This document shows, one piece after another, positions 46,986-58,615 of a DNA stretch of 64,000 nucleotides. The notes under the pieces are model-generated. The model ran no database searches and was not told the origin of the DNA. It worked only from the letters and a program-made list of their open reading frames with translations. Within the stretch, counting starts at the first letter, position 1, and every line of letters starts with the position of its first letter. The position numbers were made by a program, and so were the translations under genes. The stretch lies in the NCBI RefSeq assembly GCF_041146395.1, contig NC_091000.1, positions 11,112,501-11,176,500 on the forward strand, in the 5' to 3' direction. Source of the DNA: Eulemur rufifrons (lineage: Eukaryota > Chordata > Mammalia > Primates > Lemuridae).

Positions 46986-48789
46986 TCATCATTTCCCATC
47001 TAAGCACAGGGCATGAGAGTTTCTTGTCAAAGCCAGATGTCCTTCATCTACCTTTTATCAAGTGAAAAGAGTAGAATTCAAGTAAATGGAAATAGTTATC
47101 AGGTAAAAATATACAACATAATGTTTGGGTGTTTAAATGAGTAGGACACTTCAGGGTACTCTGCCCTCTGAGATAAACATCTGTGATAAGCGTGTGGAAA
47201 AGAGCAGAGGTGTCAGTCAATCCCTTGACTAGCATGCTGTGCTCTCTCGGAAGGACTTGCAGCGTATCACTCGTTTAGATGCCAAGAATCAGTAAACATT
47301 ATTATAAACAAATTTTCAATAACATCATCAAAGGTATTTTCCCACTGAAAGTAAATTAATCATTGTAATATTTTGAAATAATTGCTGTCCAATTATTTTC
47401 AAATAATGTACAGCATTTAACTATGTTATCTGCTTAGAGGAAATAATGTTTCAATGAAAATTATCATCTAAATTTTCTTAGGTTATCTGATTTTTCTGTT
47501 GTTTATCTTATGCTTGTTATCGTTCAAAAGGACATATTTAGTATATTTAGTCTGTATGTCTATATAGACCTTTCTACTTGGCAAATTTTTATATCTGTCT
47601 GCTCTGCATAAAGTCTCCTAAGTAAAATAAAATGAACTCAGTTCCGTGCTGTTTACAGGACTACCTTGTTAAACGGAAAGAGCTGTGTTAATTTTATTTT
47701 CATTATTGTGAAGAATAGCATGGAAAGAGCAAGACCATTGATAAAAGGCCTATTTGGCAGTGGCCTTTTATGTCTGTGTCTGAACAGAATGTCCTGACGT
47801 AAAAATAAAATGGAAGTATTAAAACATAGCTTTTCTATGAGGTCAGGCCCTATTACTTGGGAATGTTTAAAGAAAAGCATAAACCAGGCAATAATAGATT
47901 GAGAAATTCTGCAGTGTGGTCACAGTAAGATTGAGTTTGGTGAAATTAGTTTATGTTGAATATTCAGTGCGAGATTAGATAGCAATGTTAACCAAATCCA
48001 CAGATTTTCCTGGGGTGAAAACATCTCATTTCAGAGAAACCTTATGTTAGGCAAGTATGTTCTTAGAGGTAGAGCTGGAGGATTTTTTTGTTTCTTTTTT
48101 TTTTTTTAATTTTTTATTGTCTTCTTTTCCATCTGGTGCAGGGAAGTTGGGTATTTTCAAGCACTCTTTAATATGACAACTGTAAAAAAGCAAAATTATA
48201 CACTACATTTTGGGCTGTGGGTTGCTGGAAGGTAGATGGAATAATAAGCTTCTCGTTCAGAAAAAAGGAGTGTTGCTATTATTGTCTATTTTTGTAGCTA
48301 CTCTTCGCTCACAATAGTACAGACCTTTTTGGCTGAGTTGTTTGGCCAGACATCTCCAGGGGACAAGTGAGTTATCTAAGCAGTATGGTGATGTCTTATG
48401 AAGGGATGACAAAGTAGGACAGAGTCCCAGTTCATTAACACGTCCAACTATTGAAGCCAAAATGGCTCTAGTTGCCAGTGAAATCACTATTTTTTCTTTA
48501 TTTTACCAAGTAGTCCTGCCCTATCAATAAATGCTACTCAGCAGGCAATTTTAAATTCTGGGCCCCTGGGGAAATTGTTGGAAGCCCTCTATTTAAACAG
48601 TAGTGAAAAATTATTTAAATAACGTTTATAACTTAGGGAGTGGACAAGGAGTTAGCTGGCGGGACCCCCTTCCTCGCCTACCCTGTAACTATGTGATTCT
48701 CCTTTTCCTGGCCTTGATCTTGTTTGTTCTCTTTCGCGCTTTATAGTATTCCATGCAGACCAGAATTGAGGAGTAATTAACTGCCAAGA
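46986..48789. other. Unassigned AT-rich DNA, no gene
   Basis: 47280-47600 is repeat-free with homeodomain- and TCF-like words (AATTAATCATTG, CATCAAAGG). 48093-48117 is T-rich. No coding signal. Confidence 0.4.
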
Positions 48790-48950
48790 AGAAACTCACG
48801 CAAGTTGGGTGACCGTGCGACTTAACCTGTTTTGAGTTTCTGTTCCCTCATTGGAACATGGGCATAGTACTAAGAACTGTCTCTTGAGGTTGATGTGTGC
48901 ATGGTCCATAATGAACCCCAACAAATGTTAGCTTTGGTTATTATGATGAC
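48790..48950 (+). repeat. MIR SINE, sense
   Basis: GTTGGGTGACCGTGCGACTT, AACCTGTTTTGAGTTTCTGT, TCCCTCATTGGAACATGGGC, ATAGTACTAAGAACTGTCTC, then AATGTTAGCTTTGGTTATTA. Sense MIR from middle to 3' end. Confidence 0.82.
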
Positions 48951-48984
48951 AGAGGCGACTACTGCAAAGGAAATAAGGTGTGTC

Positions 48985-49050
48985 TGGGCCTCACTCTGCC
49001 ACTGGCTTGTTACATGACCCTGCCCAGTGCCAGAAGTCCCTAGTGTACAA
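48985..49050 (+). repeat. MIR SINE fragment, sense
   Basis: GTCTGGGCCTCACTCTGCCA, CTGGCTTGTTACATGACCCT. This is the MIR passage CTCTGCCACTTACTAGCTGTGTGACC. Confidence 0.6.
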
Positions 49051-49164
49051 AAAGAAGGGGCTGGAAATAAGCTCTATCCCTCTGTGACATTTCATGATTT
49101 GATTAATTGAGTGCATTTCATGATTTGTTCAATTGAGTGGAGCTGGCCTGTCATCAATAGAGAC

Positions 49165-49480
49165 GAAAATTGGTTGAGCACCAACTGTGGGCAGCATGGT
49201 GCTAGCGTAGGTTTGGGGATAACAAGAGATTTAAAGCAAACCCCTGTGTCACGCGCTGTGTGCTCCATGTTTTGTGCTAACACGAACAGCACAGGCAGTA
49301 AGTGCCACGGGAGAGGAGGCTCTGAACAGGCCCCAGGGACTGCCAAGTTGCAGAGGCTGAGCTTGAAGAGAAGAGAAGGGAGCGCACACAGGGTCGGTGG
49401 GGCAGGGGCCGGTGCACGGATCTGGCACAGCCCTAAGAAGAAGGAAGGCTCTCTCACCGCATTGCACGAACCAATAATTT
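49165..49480 (-). repeat. L2 LINE, antisense
   Basis: ATTGGTTGAGCACCAACTGT, GGGCAGCATGGTGCTAGCGT, AGGTTTGGGGATAACAAGAG is the antisense L2 end; the following GC-richer part (GCTGAGCTTGAAGAGAAGAG) is probably further L2. The 175-codon plus frame (49111-49638), the longest in the window, runs across this repeat and its minus strand is open as well (49092-49529, 145 codons). It has no domain signature, so I do not call a gene. Confidence 0.6.
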
Positions 49481-50027
49481 GGAGATGCTTCGCTAGGCTA
49501 AGAAAACCCACATCACTTACTAAAATCACTGTCTTGCCTCTAATGATCTACAGTTTCTTTATTTGCTTTGGCTCTTTCATCAGAGCCACATATTTGTCTT
49601 CTTTTTTGTCTGTGTGGGCTTTTAAAGTATTTTGTTAAATATGACAGATTATTTATATGTGTGTATATGTAAAAAGAGAGAGTTATTGCTTATAATATGA
49701 TTACTTAGAGTTATTATTGTTATGATTTTTAGCGTAGAATATGGATCAATACTCTTCATGCCCTGGAAATGCAATGAAATACATTACACGTCTATGGTAT
49801 TGCGATGGCGTTGCCTGTTTTCCTTTACACAAGGCAGTACAGTGCCGTGAGACTAAATAAATGAATAAGCCGTCGTTGAAGCCTGGCTTCAAAGAGCTAG
49901 CAGTCTGTAAAGCAGATACTCAAGTACACCTAATTATTAAATATATAAAAGAAAATAGGAGCAGAAAATAAGAACATGTGCAATGCTTATGAGCCATTTA
50001 TGTAGTTTCTGTTTCCTTTCCTTTCTT
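49481..50027. other. Unassigned AT-rich DNA, no gene
   Basis: Only short frames. 49840-49950 (ATGAATAAGCCGTCGTTGAA, GCTAGCAGTCTGTAAAGCAG) may be a further decayed L2 antisense end. Confidence 0.4.
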
Positions 50028-50790
50028 TTTTTTTTTTTTTTTTTAATTCTTTTTTAGATTCTTCTGTGGTTCTTAGTTCTTGGAGTGTGATTTCTGCCCA
50101 TTGTGGGTGCTCATAGCAGTCATTTTCTCCATGTGCTTTATAATTTTTTACTGTGAACTCATCTTCGGCCGGATCCCAGGAGCTCCGGGTTGCCTGTGGT
50201 GTCCCCGTGGGATGTTTTTGCATTTGCCTCTGCTGGGCCCTAGGGGTTTCACATTGGTTTTTATTTAGTGTCTCAGCCAAGGGTTCACAAGGGTTGTGAA
50301 GATACAGCCTTGACACCCACACATTGCAGAGACGTGAGGTTCTCCTTTCCAGGAAGACTCCTTTTTCTACCAGTGACCTAAGCCCTCCATGCCCAGGCAG
50401 TGTGCCCGTGGGCAGGATTTCTCTCAGTCACCCTCTCGGAGATGGGAAGCTCTTTTCACCACCATGTTCATGCAGAGAGCAGATCCAGCTTCCCCAGTTC
50501 CCAGACCCCGTCTCGATATCAAAGGTCCCACAGGCGAACATTCAGTCTGAGACTTCTTTGGGCCATTCAACTTCAGTGCCTCCTCCTTCAGGCTGTGAGT
50601 TTTCCCTGTGTATCTCGTCCCTGGAGGTTTTCCGTTTTTGTTTTCAAGGTGAGCCATATATATTGTTTAATTTTACTTTTTGAAAAATTTGTGTTTTATT
50701 CAATAGTTCTATGTGCTTTGAATTTGGAGGGAGGGAGCCCTGCTTTTAATCAGTCTATCCTACTCACTGGAAGTTATCGCTGAGGTTATA
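50028..50790 (-). mobile_element. Retroposed block, probable L1/HAL1-type 5' region, family unresolved
   Basis: On the plus strand a T-run at 50028-50044 precedes about 750 bp of moderately GC-rich sequence unlike its surroundings, so on the minus strand it looks like an A-tailed or A-rich-ended retroposon. The minus strand holds a 111-codon frame (49987-50322) with CETPRAQQRQMQKHPTGTPQ and ENDCYEHPQWAEITLQELRT, ending in a lysine run, and a 77-codon frame (50424-50657). The wording resembles the region upstream of ORF1 in old L1 or HAL1 elements, but I cannot fix the family. A decayed processed pseudogene is the alternative. Confidence 0.45.
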
Positions 50791-51862
50791 TATCCTTGAA
50801 TAAAAAGGAGAAAAGAGGAACATTGACAATTTTTCTCTTACTCACACAGAATGGAATTCTTTTCAACCAAAATTTTAGAATAGATAATTTCTATTTTTAT
50901 GGAAAATCTATTCTTACCAAGTATGAACCTGACTCATTGCATAAAAATAAGCCCTTTCTCTCACCTTCATGTTGTACATCAGAAGCCTTATTTCAGGAAG
51001 CAGATCAGGCTTCAGGTGGGCATGGGATAGAAAATAGAGCCCTGTGCAGACACCTCTGTGATGATTCCAGCTGTGCCCCCGACCTGGGGGGTCGAATGGA
51101 CTTGTAACCTAACTTCTGGATGTGATCTGTAAAAGGGGGGCTCTTCAAACCTTTTTAAGCCACCTTTACTTTATGTAAAGCGAGTCGGAGAGGTTTCCTT
51201 GAATGTGAGTGAAGGTTTCTCCTCTTTGCCCAGTAGCCTCTAAGGCAGCTCTAACAAATCCTCCAAGGAGGCTTGAGAAGGAGAGTTTGTAAACCACTAG
51301 ACCAGGTAGCTCTTTCATGTTTACGATGCGGTTCAGGGAGAGAGCAGTGATAGGCAGCACTCTCTGATTTCAGCCGGCATCTGTCTTGGGTAACTTTCCC
51401 TACATACTCTTCCTGTTCCTTTTCAATAAAGTAAAAAACTCATTGAGTAAGAGACTGACTCCTGGTGTCTTTCATATCTTGAAGTTATAAAACTATCATT
51501 TTTTTCTATAATAGGAACCATCTCAAGCAAGCTGAGACATATAGTTGCCCTGTCTTTAATGACTATGTGGGACAGTCTTGGTAGAGTTTCCTGCAATTTA
51601 GAAATATTTAATACTATAATAGCATGCATTTTGTTAGCATTTATCTATGTAATTGTCACTTTAATAACAGATATATTTGAAGATATTCCTATAGATTGGA
51701 TACGAACAAAAAAATAAGACCTTTTTATTCCCCCTAAGATCTTTTGGCCATTGTAAACTCTCTCAATATTAGATTAAATGTAGCCCAACATTGAAAAGAA
51801 AACAATACTACCAGAATCTCCTTTCACCTTGAATATCTTCCTACATAGGAACAGAAACCAAC
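50791..51862. other. Unassigned DNA; possible hAT trace at 51130-51310
   Basis: 51130-51310 has a start like GGGCTCTTCAAACCTTTTTA and an end like GAGTTTGTAAACCACTAG, weakly resembling the terminal inverted repeats of MER5/Charlie MITEs. The rest is unassigned and AT-rich. No gene. Confidence 0.35.
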
Positions 51863-51999
51863 TTCTTTTTTTCTTTTTGAGATAGGGTCTTGCTCTGTTG
51901 CCCAGGCTACTCTCAAACTCCTGGGCTCAAGTGATCCTCCTGCCTCAGCTTCCCAAGTAGCTGGGACTATAGGTGCAAAACTATGGTGCCCAGCTATAT
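51863..51999 (-). mobile_element. Alu monomer, antisense
   Basis: T-rich tail TTCTTTTTTTCTTTTTGAGA, TAGGGTCTTGCTCTGTTGCC, CAGGCTACTCTCAAACTCCT, GGGCTCAAGTGATCCTCCTG, CTTCCCAAGTAGCTGGGACT, ending TGGTGCCCAGCTA. One Alu arm only. Candidate target duplications AAACCAAC at 51855-51862 and 52000-52007 are identical. Confidence 0.82.
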
Positions 52000-52007
52000 A
52001 AACCAAC

Positions 52008-55000
52008 ATATTTAATTATAACTCTGATGTGCCAAATTTCTAAGATGTTACAATAATGCATTGTCATTTTAAAATTTAATTTTAATTGGGAGTGTGTTTA
52101 TTATTATCCAACAACTGTTTGTTATTACCAGCTTTTAAAAGATCAATGAGAAAAATAGGGCCTTAAAGCAACATTTATAAAATGCTTTATAATTCAAATA
52201 CCTATGGACCTGGATAAGAGGTCAAAAAGACTTAAAATGCAGACCCCTTCCCATGGTTGTATCCATCCTTAAACCATTAGGAGGGACAGGCATCTTCAAG
52301 GTCACTGCCAAGTTACTTCAAGGACAGTAGTGTGGATTTATATTTTTATATTGAGTTCTCTGACTTCTCCATTATATTAGTATGTTCTTTGTATCCATGT
52401 GCTATGTTAAAAAGCAAAGATAAAATTTTCATTATTCGTCTATCCAGAGGTTTGCATTATTTTCCTGAAGAGTAGTTTCAGTGTGTTAATAACATGTAAA
52501 TATGACAATCGACAGTGCTTATCTGTCATCAGTAAGTGAAAGTAAGTGTGGAGTGCCAATATTCTTTTCTTTGTCCAGAACCTGAAATTTTTGTCATAAA
52601 ACTATAAAAGAAACTGGATAAAAAATTCACAAATATCTCCTAGTTTATACTTACATCACTAATATATTTTGTGAACCATTATTTTTAAATAAAGAATGAA
52701 ATAGAATTGCTTCTACCTTAACAGTCTGCTGACAGCTTATAACAATGAAAACACTGCCTGGTATTTGGATATACGAGAAAGATGTGGGTTTCCTATTTTG
52801 GTTCATTTGGATGTTTATTGCATTTTTTAACAATTGACTTCAGCTCAAACAGCAACAGCAATCTTCTTTTCCTTATTTTTTCCTATTAAAAGTTTGTTTT
52901 TAATTGTACAGTAATTGTACAAACTCATTCTTATAAAAATATAAATAATATAGATAAAACACATCTATATTATATGCACTTTTCTCATATTGAATGAATT
53001 TAAGATGGTGATAATAAAAAGAGGGACTTTATTCACCCAGATCACGGGTCAGGCAATTATTTGTCATTGTTATGTGTCTTCTAGACACTCCTTTTAGTCA
53101 TTCTGCGTGGTCCCAGGTGAGATGACATGAAAACAAAGAAGGTTGTGCTGTGTAAACATACTTTTTCAAATTAATTTAGATGTGACAGGCCTTTATCAGA
53201 CCCTCCTTAATTCTCAATGCACTTTGCATGATAAAGACACACAGGTACCTGTGTCCGGTTGGCTCCCAAGATAGAGTATTAGAACTAATCTACAAAGTTT
53301 CCTCCTGACTCCGAGATGATTTGAAATAAGAAATGAGCCAATTTGTGTTCTCCAAAATTAACAAGAATAAATGAATGCATCGGTACCGAGGCGTACGTGG
53401 TAGGATGAAATGCTGTCTGAGATTTAGCTTTGAGGTGATCCAGAAAATAAAGAAAGAATGGGAAGAGGAAGCAGATGTGGCAATACTTTTTGAATGTAGG
53501 TGACGGTTATGTGGGCGTAAGTTATTTTTCCTATTCCTGAGTGTTTTCGGAAATTTTCATCATACAAACGAATACTGGGGAATTACTGTCAAGCAGCATA
53601 AGAAATATTAACCTAGAGACTTAATCTGAATGCAGTTCCTTTGACAGTGTTTGTGGAGCCACCGTCTTGACGTGAGATACGTGCATTACCTCAGCACTAC
53701 TTTGGGGTATAGTTTTTCTACCTAAAGAAAGTGTTTATTATATGGCTTCTACCTTTTAAGCACTTTAAAAATATTTTCCCTTTACAAAGTCTGGGTTAAT
53801 AAGACATGAGAGGGTTTAATTAAAGTAAAAAAAAATAACTGAACACTTAAGGTTAGAATTTTATTTCAGGGTTACAAAAACTTGCCTTGCTCCTCTGACT
53901 GGTATCACTTTCAGATGAAAACGAATGAATGAAATCTGAGCACTGCCGGCTTTCCAGTTTCCTTTCTACTCCACGATTACAGGTTGCATGACTCTAAGTT
54001 TGCAAGATTTTCCAGATGACCCCAGAGGGGCACATTCACAGGTGTTAATCTCTTATAAACAGCTTATTCTAATTTTGGTGTTTTTTTTTTTAAATGTGAG
54101 TTATATGTAAAATACCATTAATGTCCAGGCAGTCTGGTGTTTTAAATATATCTGGGGATTGATATTGGTCAACATTACAATAAAAGGTAATGCTATGGTG
54201 CTTTAAGTGTATTGAGGCAAAATGGAGGGGAAATGCTGAACCTGTGTTTATTACTGTGGAAGGAATCTGACACTCCATTGCACCCTTATTATTTTTCATA
54301 CCCTTAGCTAAATAGACTAACGCTGTTAAGAAGCTGTCAGGAGAAGCGTGTCAAACACTAGGTGTGTCATGCAATCAGACTGGTGTTGTGTTGGAAAAGT
54401 CAGTAGTTGGGAAGGAAAAAAAAAGTGACCTTGTACTCTCAACATTGTCTTTACACTGAGTAGAACAGATGAGATTGTGAATTATTCAGAGCACTGAAAG
54501 CTTATAATTGTTAGCAGTGGTGGTGGCGAAAGAGGAGAGAGACAGGACTCTTTTAGTCCAAATGTCTGATTCTATTAAACATCAAAGGAATCTTTTCTTA
54601 AAACCATCTTTGGAAATTTGGGTGGTGTGGACCCCATGAAGGATCCTTTCCCCTGTTTGATACCTTTTTGAGAATGTGGGCCAAAGAGGCACATGTTAAT
54701 ATTTAGCATAAATTTGGGGGGAAAATGAAAAGTAAAGGAACAAAGACACCCTAGGGAGAGGATTTGCTGTTTCAGCAGGTAATACAACCACAGGTGTTAG
54801 GGGCTGGTCTTGGCTTCCCAGTTTCCAACTCTTTGATACTGTTGTACTTCGTCCTTGCAGTTTAAATACTTACAGACTTTGGGTTGGCCATAGATGACGT
54901 TTAATTGCTAATTAGAGGAAAATTCATTATAACTAGATTAATACTTGTTTATAAATATTTGGGAAGTTTGGTGAGCATGCTAGATAGAATATGGAAGGAA

Positions 55001-55109
55001 TTAACATTTGTATCAATTTTAACCATGTTTTTGTTTTCTGAATATGTTTCTTCGCTTAGTTTTTGTTTGCTTGTTTTGCAGAGAGCTAAATGCTACACAT
55101 TTACATTCC
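52008..55109. other. AT-rich unassigned DNA, no gene
   Basis: About 3.1 kb with no repeat I can name; frames do not exceed 70 codons. Short A/T runs at 53827-53837 and 54081-54091. 53370-53420 keeps a small cluster of CpGs (ATCGGTACCGAGGCGTACGT). Confidence 0.4.
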
Positions 55110-55240
55110 ACATGTATTTATTTAGGCTCCACTGTGTGTCTGGTATTATGGAGTCCATAAGTGAAAATATAAGACCATATTCTTGCTCTTAAGACGTTAT
55201 CAGCTACTTGGGGAGATGAAACCATTTTGAAGCAACAAGG
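55110..55240 (-). repeat. L2 LINE 3' end, antisense
   Basis: ATGTATTTATTTAGGCTCCA, CTGTGTGTCTGGTATTATGG, then ATATTCTTGCTCTTAAGACG, TTATCAGCTACTTGGGGAGA. Antisense L2 terminus (AAGGAGCTCACAGTCTAGTGGGG-like). Confidence 0.7.
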
Positions 55241-56159
55241 GATTTCAAGTCCATATGACGTACAGAATGTGTGACTTAACTCTACAAGGTCAAAGAGGGA
55301 ATTGATCATTTTAAGCCAAAGTAATTAGGAAAGGCTGCAAAAAAAAAAAAAAAAAAAAATGGGTAGCAACAGAGCTGTTTTTGGAGCTTAGGAAAATTTG
55401 GATAGGTAAAGGCAAAGGATGCCTGCAGCCTGAGCAGAAAGCATGGAATTGTGAAGGAATGTGTGCTTGGAGCCACCCCGGAGGAGCACAACCTCTCTTC
55501 TCGGACAGCACTGATATTTTTGGAGGTGAACCAAGCCTGGAGTAAAATGACTGACCATTAAAATTTTTTTTTAAAAGATAGGCCTTTAAACATCAACTTG
55601 CAGAGATGCAAATTGATAGTTAATAATTAAAATCAATATTTACCATTGATAATCTTTCTGCAGGAGGCCTCTCTTTGGGGGCTATGTCTCAGGGTTTTGC
55701 AGGCTGCTCCACGTTTCTGCCTTTCACGTGAACTTGCCATCTTCTGTGGTTCTTTTTTCCCCTTCTCAGATAAGCCCCGCCTAGATCAGCACGCCGGCTG
55801 GGGCCCAAGTGGCTGTTCAACCAGAGATAAAAAGCCATTCTCTACTTCTTGCCAGGCCTCCTGTCTCTCCCAGAGTATCCCCCTTCTTTGGCTTTCAGCA
55901 GAGGGAAAGAAAGTTCTCACCACAAACTCCAGGCTGATGGATCCGCCATCGCTTCCCCGTCCCCTGCCCAGCCCTGTTTGTAGACACAGAAGCTTGCGGG
56001 TGGTGATGTTGGAAAGAGGTCTACCTCTTGGCACACCCTAGAGACTGTGTTTGGGCCCAGTGGTTGACGATTTGTCTCAGAATGTGGGGCACGCAATCCT
56101 TCTTTGTCCCCAGGTTTGGTCCCTCATGGCAAATTCCAGGCCATAAGGAAAACTCCACT
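55241..56159. other. Unassigned DNA with 21-base poly-A run; no gene
   Basis: Poly-A at 55339-55359 without an evident SINE or LINE body upstream. 55640-56120 is GC-richer; a 131-codon plus frame and an 82-codon minus frame overlap there, and neither has family features. Possibly decayed L2 leading into the next element. Confidence 0.4.
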
Positions 56160-56905
56160 CATTTTGCTAACTGACCACCAACTTCTCTCACCTGGGCTAC
56201 AACCAAAGACTCCTCGGTGGTCTCCCTACTTCCCTCTTGCCCTCTCTCCTTTCCTCTAGTGCTAGGGTCCACTCTACACGTAGCACCAGAGAAATCTTTC
56301 AAAACACAGACCGGATTACACCACCATCCAGTCTGAAACTCTCCAGTGACTTCCATTGCCAATAATAAAATCCAGACTGGGTCCCGCAATGCCCAGTGTG
56401 ATCCGGCCCCTGTTGGCCTCTCCCCTCATCACACACCACTCCCACTTGCTCCTTCTGCTTCAGCCACACGGGCTATCTGTTGGCGTCCGTAATATACGAG
56501 GCTTTAGCTGTCTTAGAGAATTTGCATGTGCTGTTCCTTCCACTTGAAATGCCCTCCCCCTAGTCTTTGTGTCCACCTCTTCTTTTTGTTCCCAATGAAT
56601 GAATCCATTTATCGGTCCAAACATCACTTCCTAAGAAGTACTTTTCCTGACAAGCCCAGGAGAAGCAGTTGCTCTTCCCCTCAACCATCTTTTTATTTCC
56701 TATTACCCTTTTTTATTTTCCTCAAACTATTTGTTGCTTCTGAAATGTTTATACTCTGTCTACATGTTTACTTGTTTTCATGTAAGGTCCACAAGGACAA
56801 GGATTTTGTCTGTCTTGTTCATCACTCTATGCCCAGCACCTAAAAATGCACCCGGCACGCAGTGGGTTCTCAGGAAACAGCTGTTGGATGAGTGGATGGA
56901 TTTAT
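56160..56905 (+). repeat. L2 LINE 3' half, sense, about 745 bp
   Basis: Long sense L2 in consensus order: GAGAAATCTTTCAAAACACA, GAAACTCTCCAGTGACTTCC, ATTGCCAATAATAAAATCCA, GTGTGATCCGGCCCCTGTTG, CTTCTGCTTCAGCCACACGG, CTTGAAATGCCCTCCCCCTA, AAGTACTTTTCCTGACAAGC, GACAAGGATTTTGTCTGTCT, ATGCCCAGCACC, ending TGTTGGATGAGTGGATGGA. The best-preserved L2 of the window. Non-coding; frames here are shadows. Confidence 0.93.
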
Positions 56906-57115
56906 TCAGTGGTTAGCCCCGGTGACCACGTGGCAGGCATTGCGTAGAATGATTAAACAGAATGGGTACTACCATGTCCATGTTTCAGCTGAAGAAGCTG
57001 ACTTCAGGGTGGAGTGACTTGTCCAAGCTCATGCAGCTGTTCAGTAGAAAAAGCAGAGATTGAAACTGACTGCCATAGAATCTGACTCCAAAGAGCTGGC
57101 TTTTGCTACCCTCGG
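56906..57115 (-). repeat. MIR SINE, antisense
   Basis: ACCACGTGGCAGGCATTGCG, CTACCATGTCCATGTTTCAG, CTGAAGAAGCTGACTTCAGG, GTGACTTGTCCAAGCTCATG, CAGCTGTTCAGTAG, AATCTGACTCCAAAGAGC. Near full length. Confidence 0.82.
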
Positions 57116-57769
57116 CCTGGGGCAGCTCCTGAGTACAGGGTGGTTATCAGAGCACACAGAGTCATTCTCTTCAGTCCGTCACAGAGCCTCAAAGAGAAAA
57201 AAGTTAGGGGGGTTGGAAATGTGGCAAGTAATTTAACTCGCAACCAACGTTAAGTGTTCATATTAAAATACATGCAGATGTTTTGCGAAGTGCAAGACTG
57301 GCTTGGAGTACAAAGGCCTGTTCCTGGCAGCGCTCTCCGGATATGCTCATTCCTCGCCTCTGCTGGGTGTGCCAGTGGGTGAGGGTGAGCCACACGGTGC
57401 CCGGCCACGCTGCCTGCCAGGGAGGTCCCCAGCGCTTTGCAAGGGCATGTTACACATGTTGCAGCCATCTTGTACAACATGACCCAGCGTAACAGCCAAA
57501 TTTGATTTATGTTATCCAATATATTTTTAACTAAATCTTACTAAGGGAAAAGTTTATTGGAAAGTTAAAGTTTGAGTTTAGGAAAAATAAGATCATATAC
57601 ATATTTTTTTTCCCTTTTTACAAGTCAAGAGATCAATTTAGAAACCAACCTACTCAACGTGGAGTGCAATAAACATTACTGGGGAATCTTGTACGTGAGC
57701 CTTGGAGGTGTACAAAGATGAAGGCAGAATCCTGGCCTTGTAGAAGTTTAATTTAATGAAATGATTTAG
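57116..57769. other. Unassigned DNA, no gene
   Basis: 57290-57480 is locally GC-richer with several CpGs (GCGAAGTG, GCGCTCTCCGGA, CCCGGCCACG, AGCGCTTTG). No repeat or exon recognised. Confidence 0.4.
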
Positions 57770-58068
57770 TTTTCAAATGCTTTCAGAATAAAACCCAAAG
57801 TCTCTAGCTTGTCGACCAAGGTGCTTCAGTGTCTCATTGCCCACACCCTCCGAGGCTCACATTCCTACCGTGTAGATTACATTCCAGGACCCCAGAACAT
57901 TGTCCTCTAATGTGACTTGTAGTTCTAGCCCTAGCCCCTCCTCTGCCTGCAATGCCCTGCCAGCGACGCTCACTCCTGCTCATTGTTTAACATGCCATCC
58001 ACCAGTCCTCTCCTCTGAGAAGGCTTCTCTGCTGCCTCCTTCCTCACCGTAGCTAGTCACTCAGTATG
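57770..58068 (+). repeat. L2 LINE, sense, part 1 (interrupted by piggyBac MITE)
   Basis: TTTCAGAATAAAACCCAAAG, TCTCTAGCTTGTCGACCAAG, GTGCTTCAGTGTCTCATTGC, CTCTGCCTGCAATGCCCTGC, CTCTCCTCTGAGAAGGCTTC. The L2 order continues after the MITE at 58460. Confidence 0.85.
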
Positions 58069-58459
58069 TTAACACATTAACTGCCATGTGAGTTGTTGTT
58101 TTGAGCCCAGGGCCTCGAGAAGAATATATAACTCATAGATCTCTTCACCTTGGGAGCCATGTGGTGCACAGGCAACTCATGCCGCCATGCTATAGCATAC
58201 ATGTTACACGATGGGTGGCCCCCTGAGCAAAACCCTGCGGTTGGTTCCTGAAAATCTTAATTGTTGATGTTCTTATTGTTATAATTAATATTGACAATTT
58301 AATTGCATATAACTCATGCACAGAAAACAATAAAAAATAACAAACAATAAAAAAACGAAAGGATCATTTTGTTTTCGAAGTTTTTATTCTATTTTTATAA
58401 TACAGTACCGTGGCCCCAAGGGAAAAATTTTTTTTCTAGTGTGTCAGTCAATGTGTTAA
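58069..58459. mobile_element. piggyBac-type MITE with TTAA target duplications
   Basis: A 391-bp unit (including both TTAA sites) bounded by TTAA at 58069-58072 and 58456-58459. Terminal inverted repeats: left CACATTAACTGCCA, right (reverse complement) CACATTGACTGACA, 12 of 14 match. Sub-terminal GCCCAGGGCC at left and GGCCCCAAGGG at right add weak symmetry. TTAA duplication is the hallmark of piggyBac transposition. No transposase is encoded, so it is non-autonomous. The flanks rejoin into a continuous L2, confirming an insertion. It is more likely lineage-specific (lemur) than the ancient human MER75/MER85 types, but family identity is inferred. Confidence 0.85.
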
Positions 58460-58615
58460 CTCACTAGCTACTTGTTTATCTCTCTGCATTGACCATGAAC
58501 TACATGGTGGGGTAGTGTCTTAGCCTGTGGATCTCCAGATCTGAACATAGGCCTGGCTTGTGCTAAGTGTGCAGTAAGTGCTTGTTGACTGAATGAATGA
58601 CAAGTGAATGAACGA
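58460..58615 (+). repeat. L2 LINE, sense, part 2 (3' end)
   Basis: ACTAGCTACTTGTTTATCTC, ACTACATGGTGGGGTAGTGT, then GAACATAGGCCTGGCTTGTG, CTAAGTGTGCAGTAAGTGCT, TGTTGACTGAATGAATGACA. This is the 3' terminus of the same L2 as 57770-58068. Confidence 0.82.

Noticed and set aside
49111..49638. 175-codon plus-strand reading frame, the longest in the window
   Set aside because: It crosses an antisense L2, the opposite strand is open over most of the same span, and the translation shows no domain, signal or repeat pattern of a real protein.
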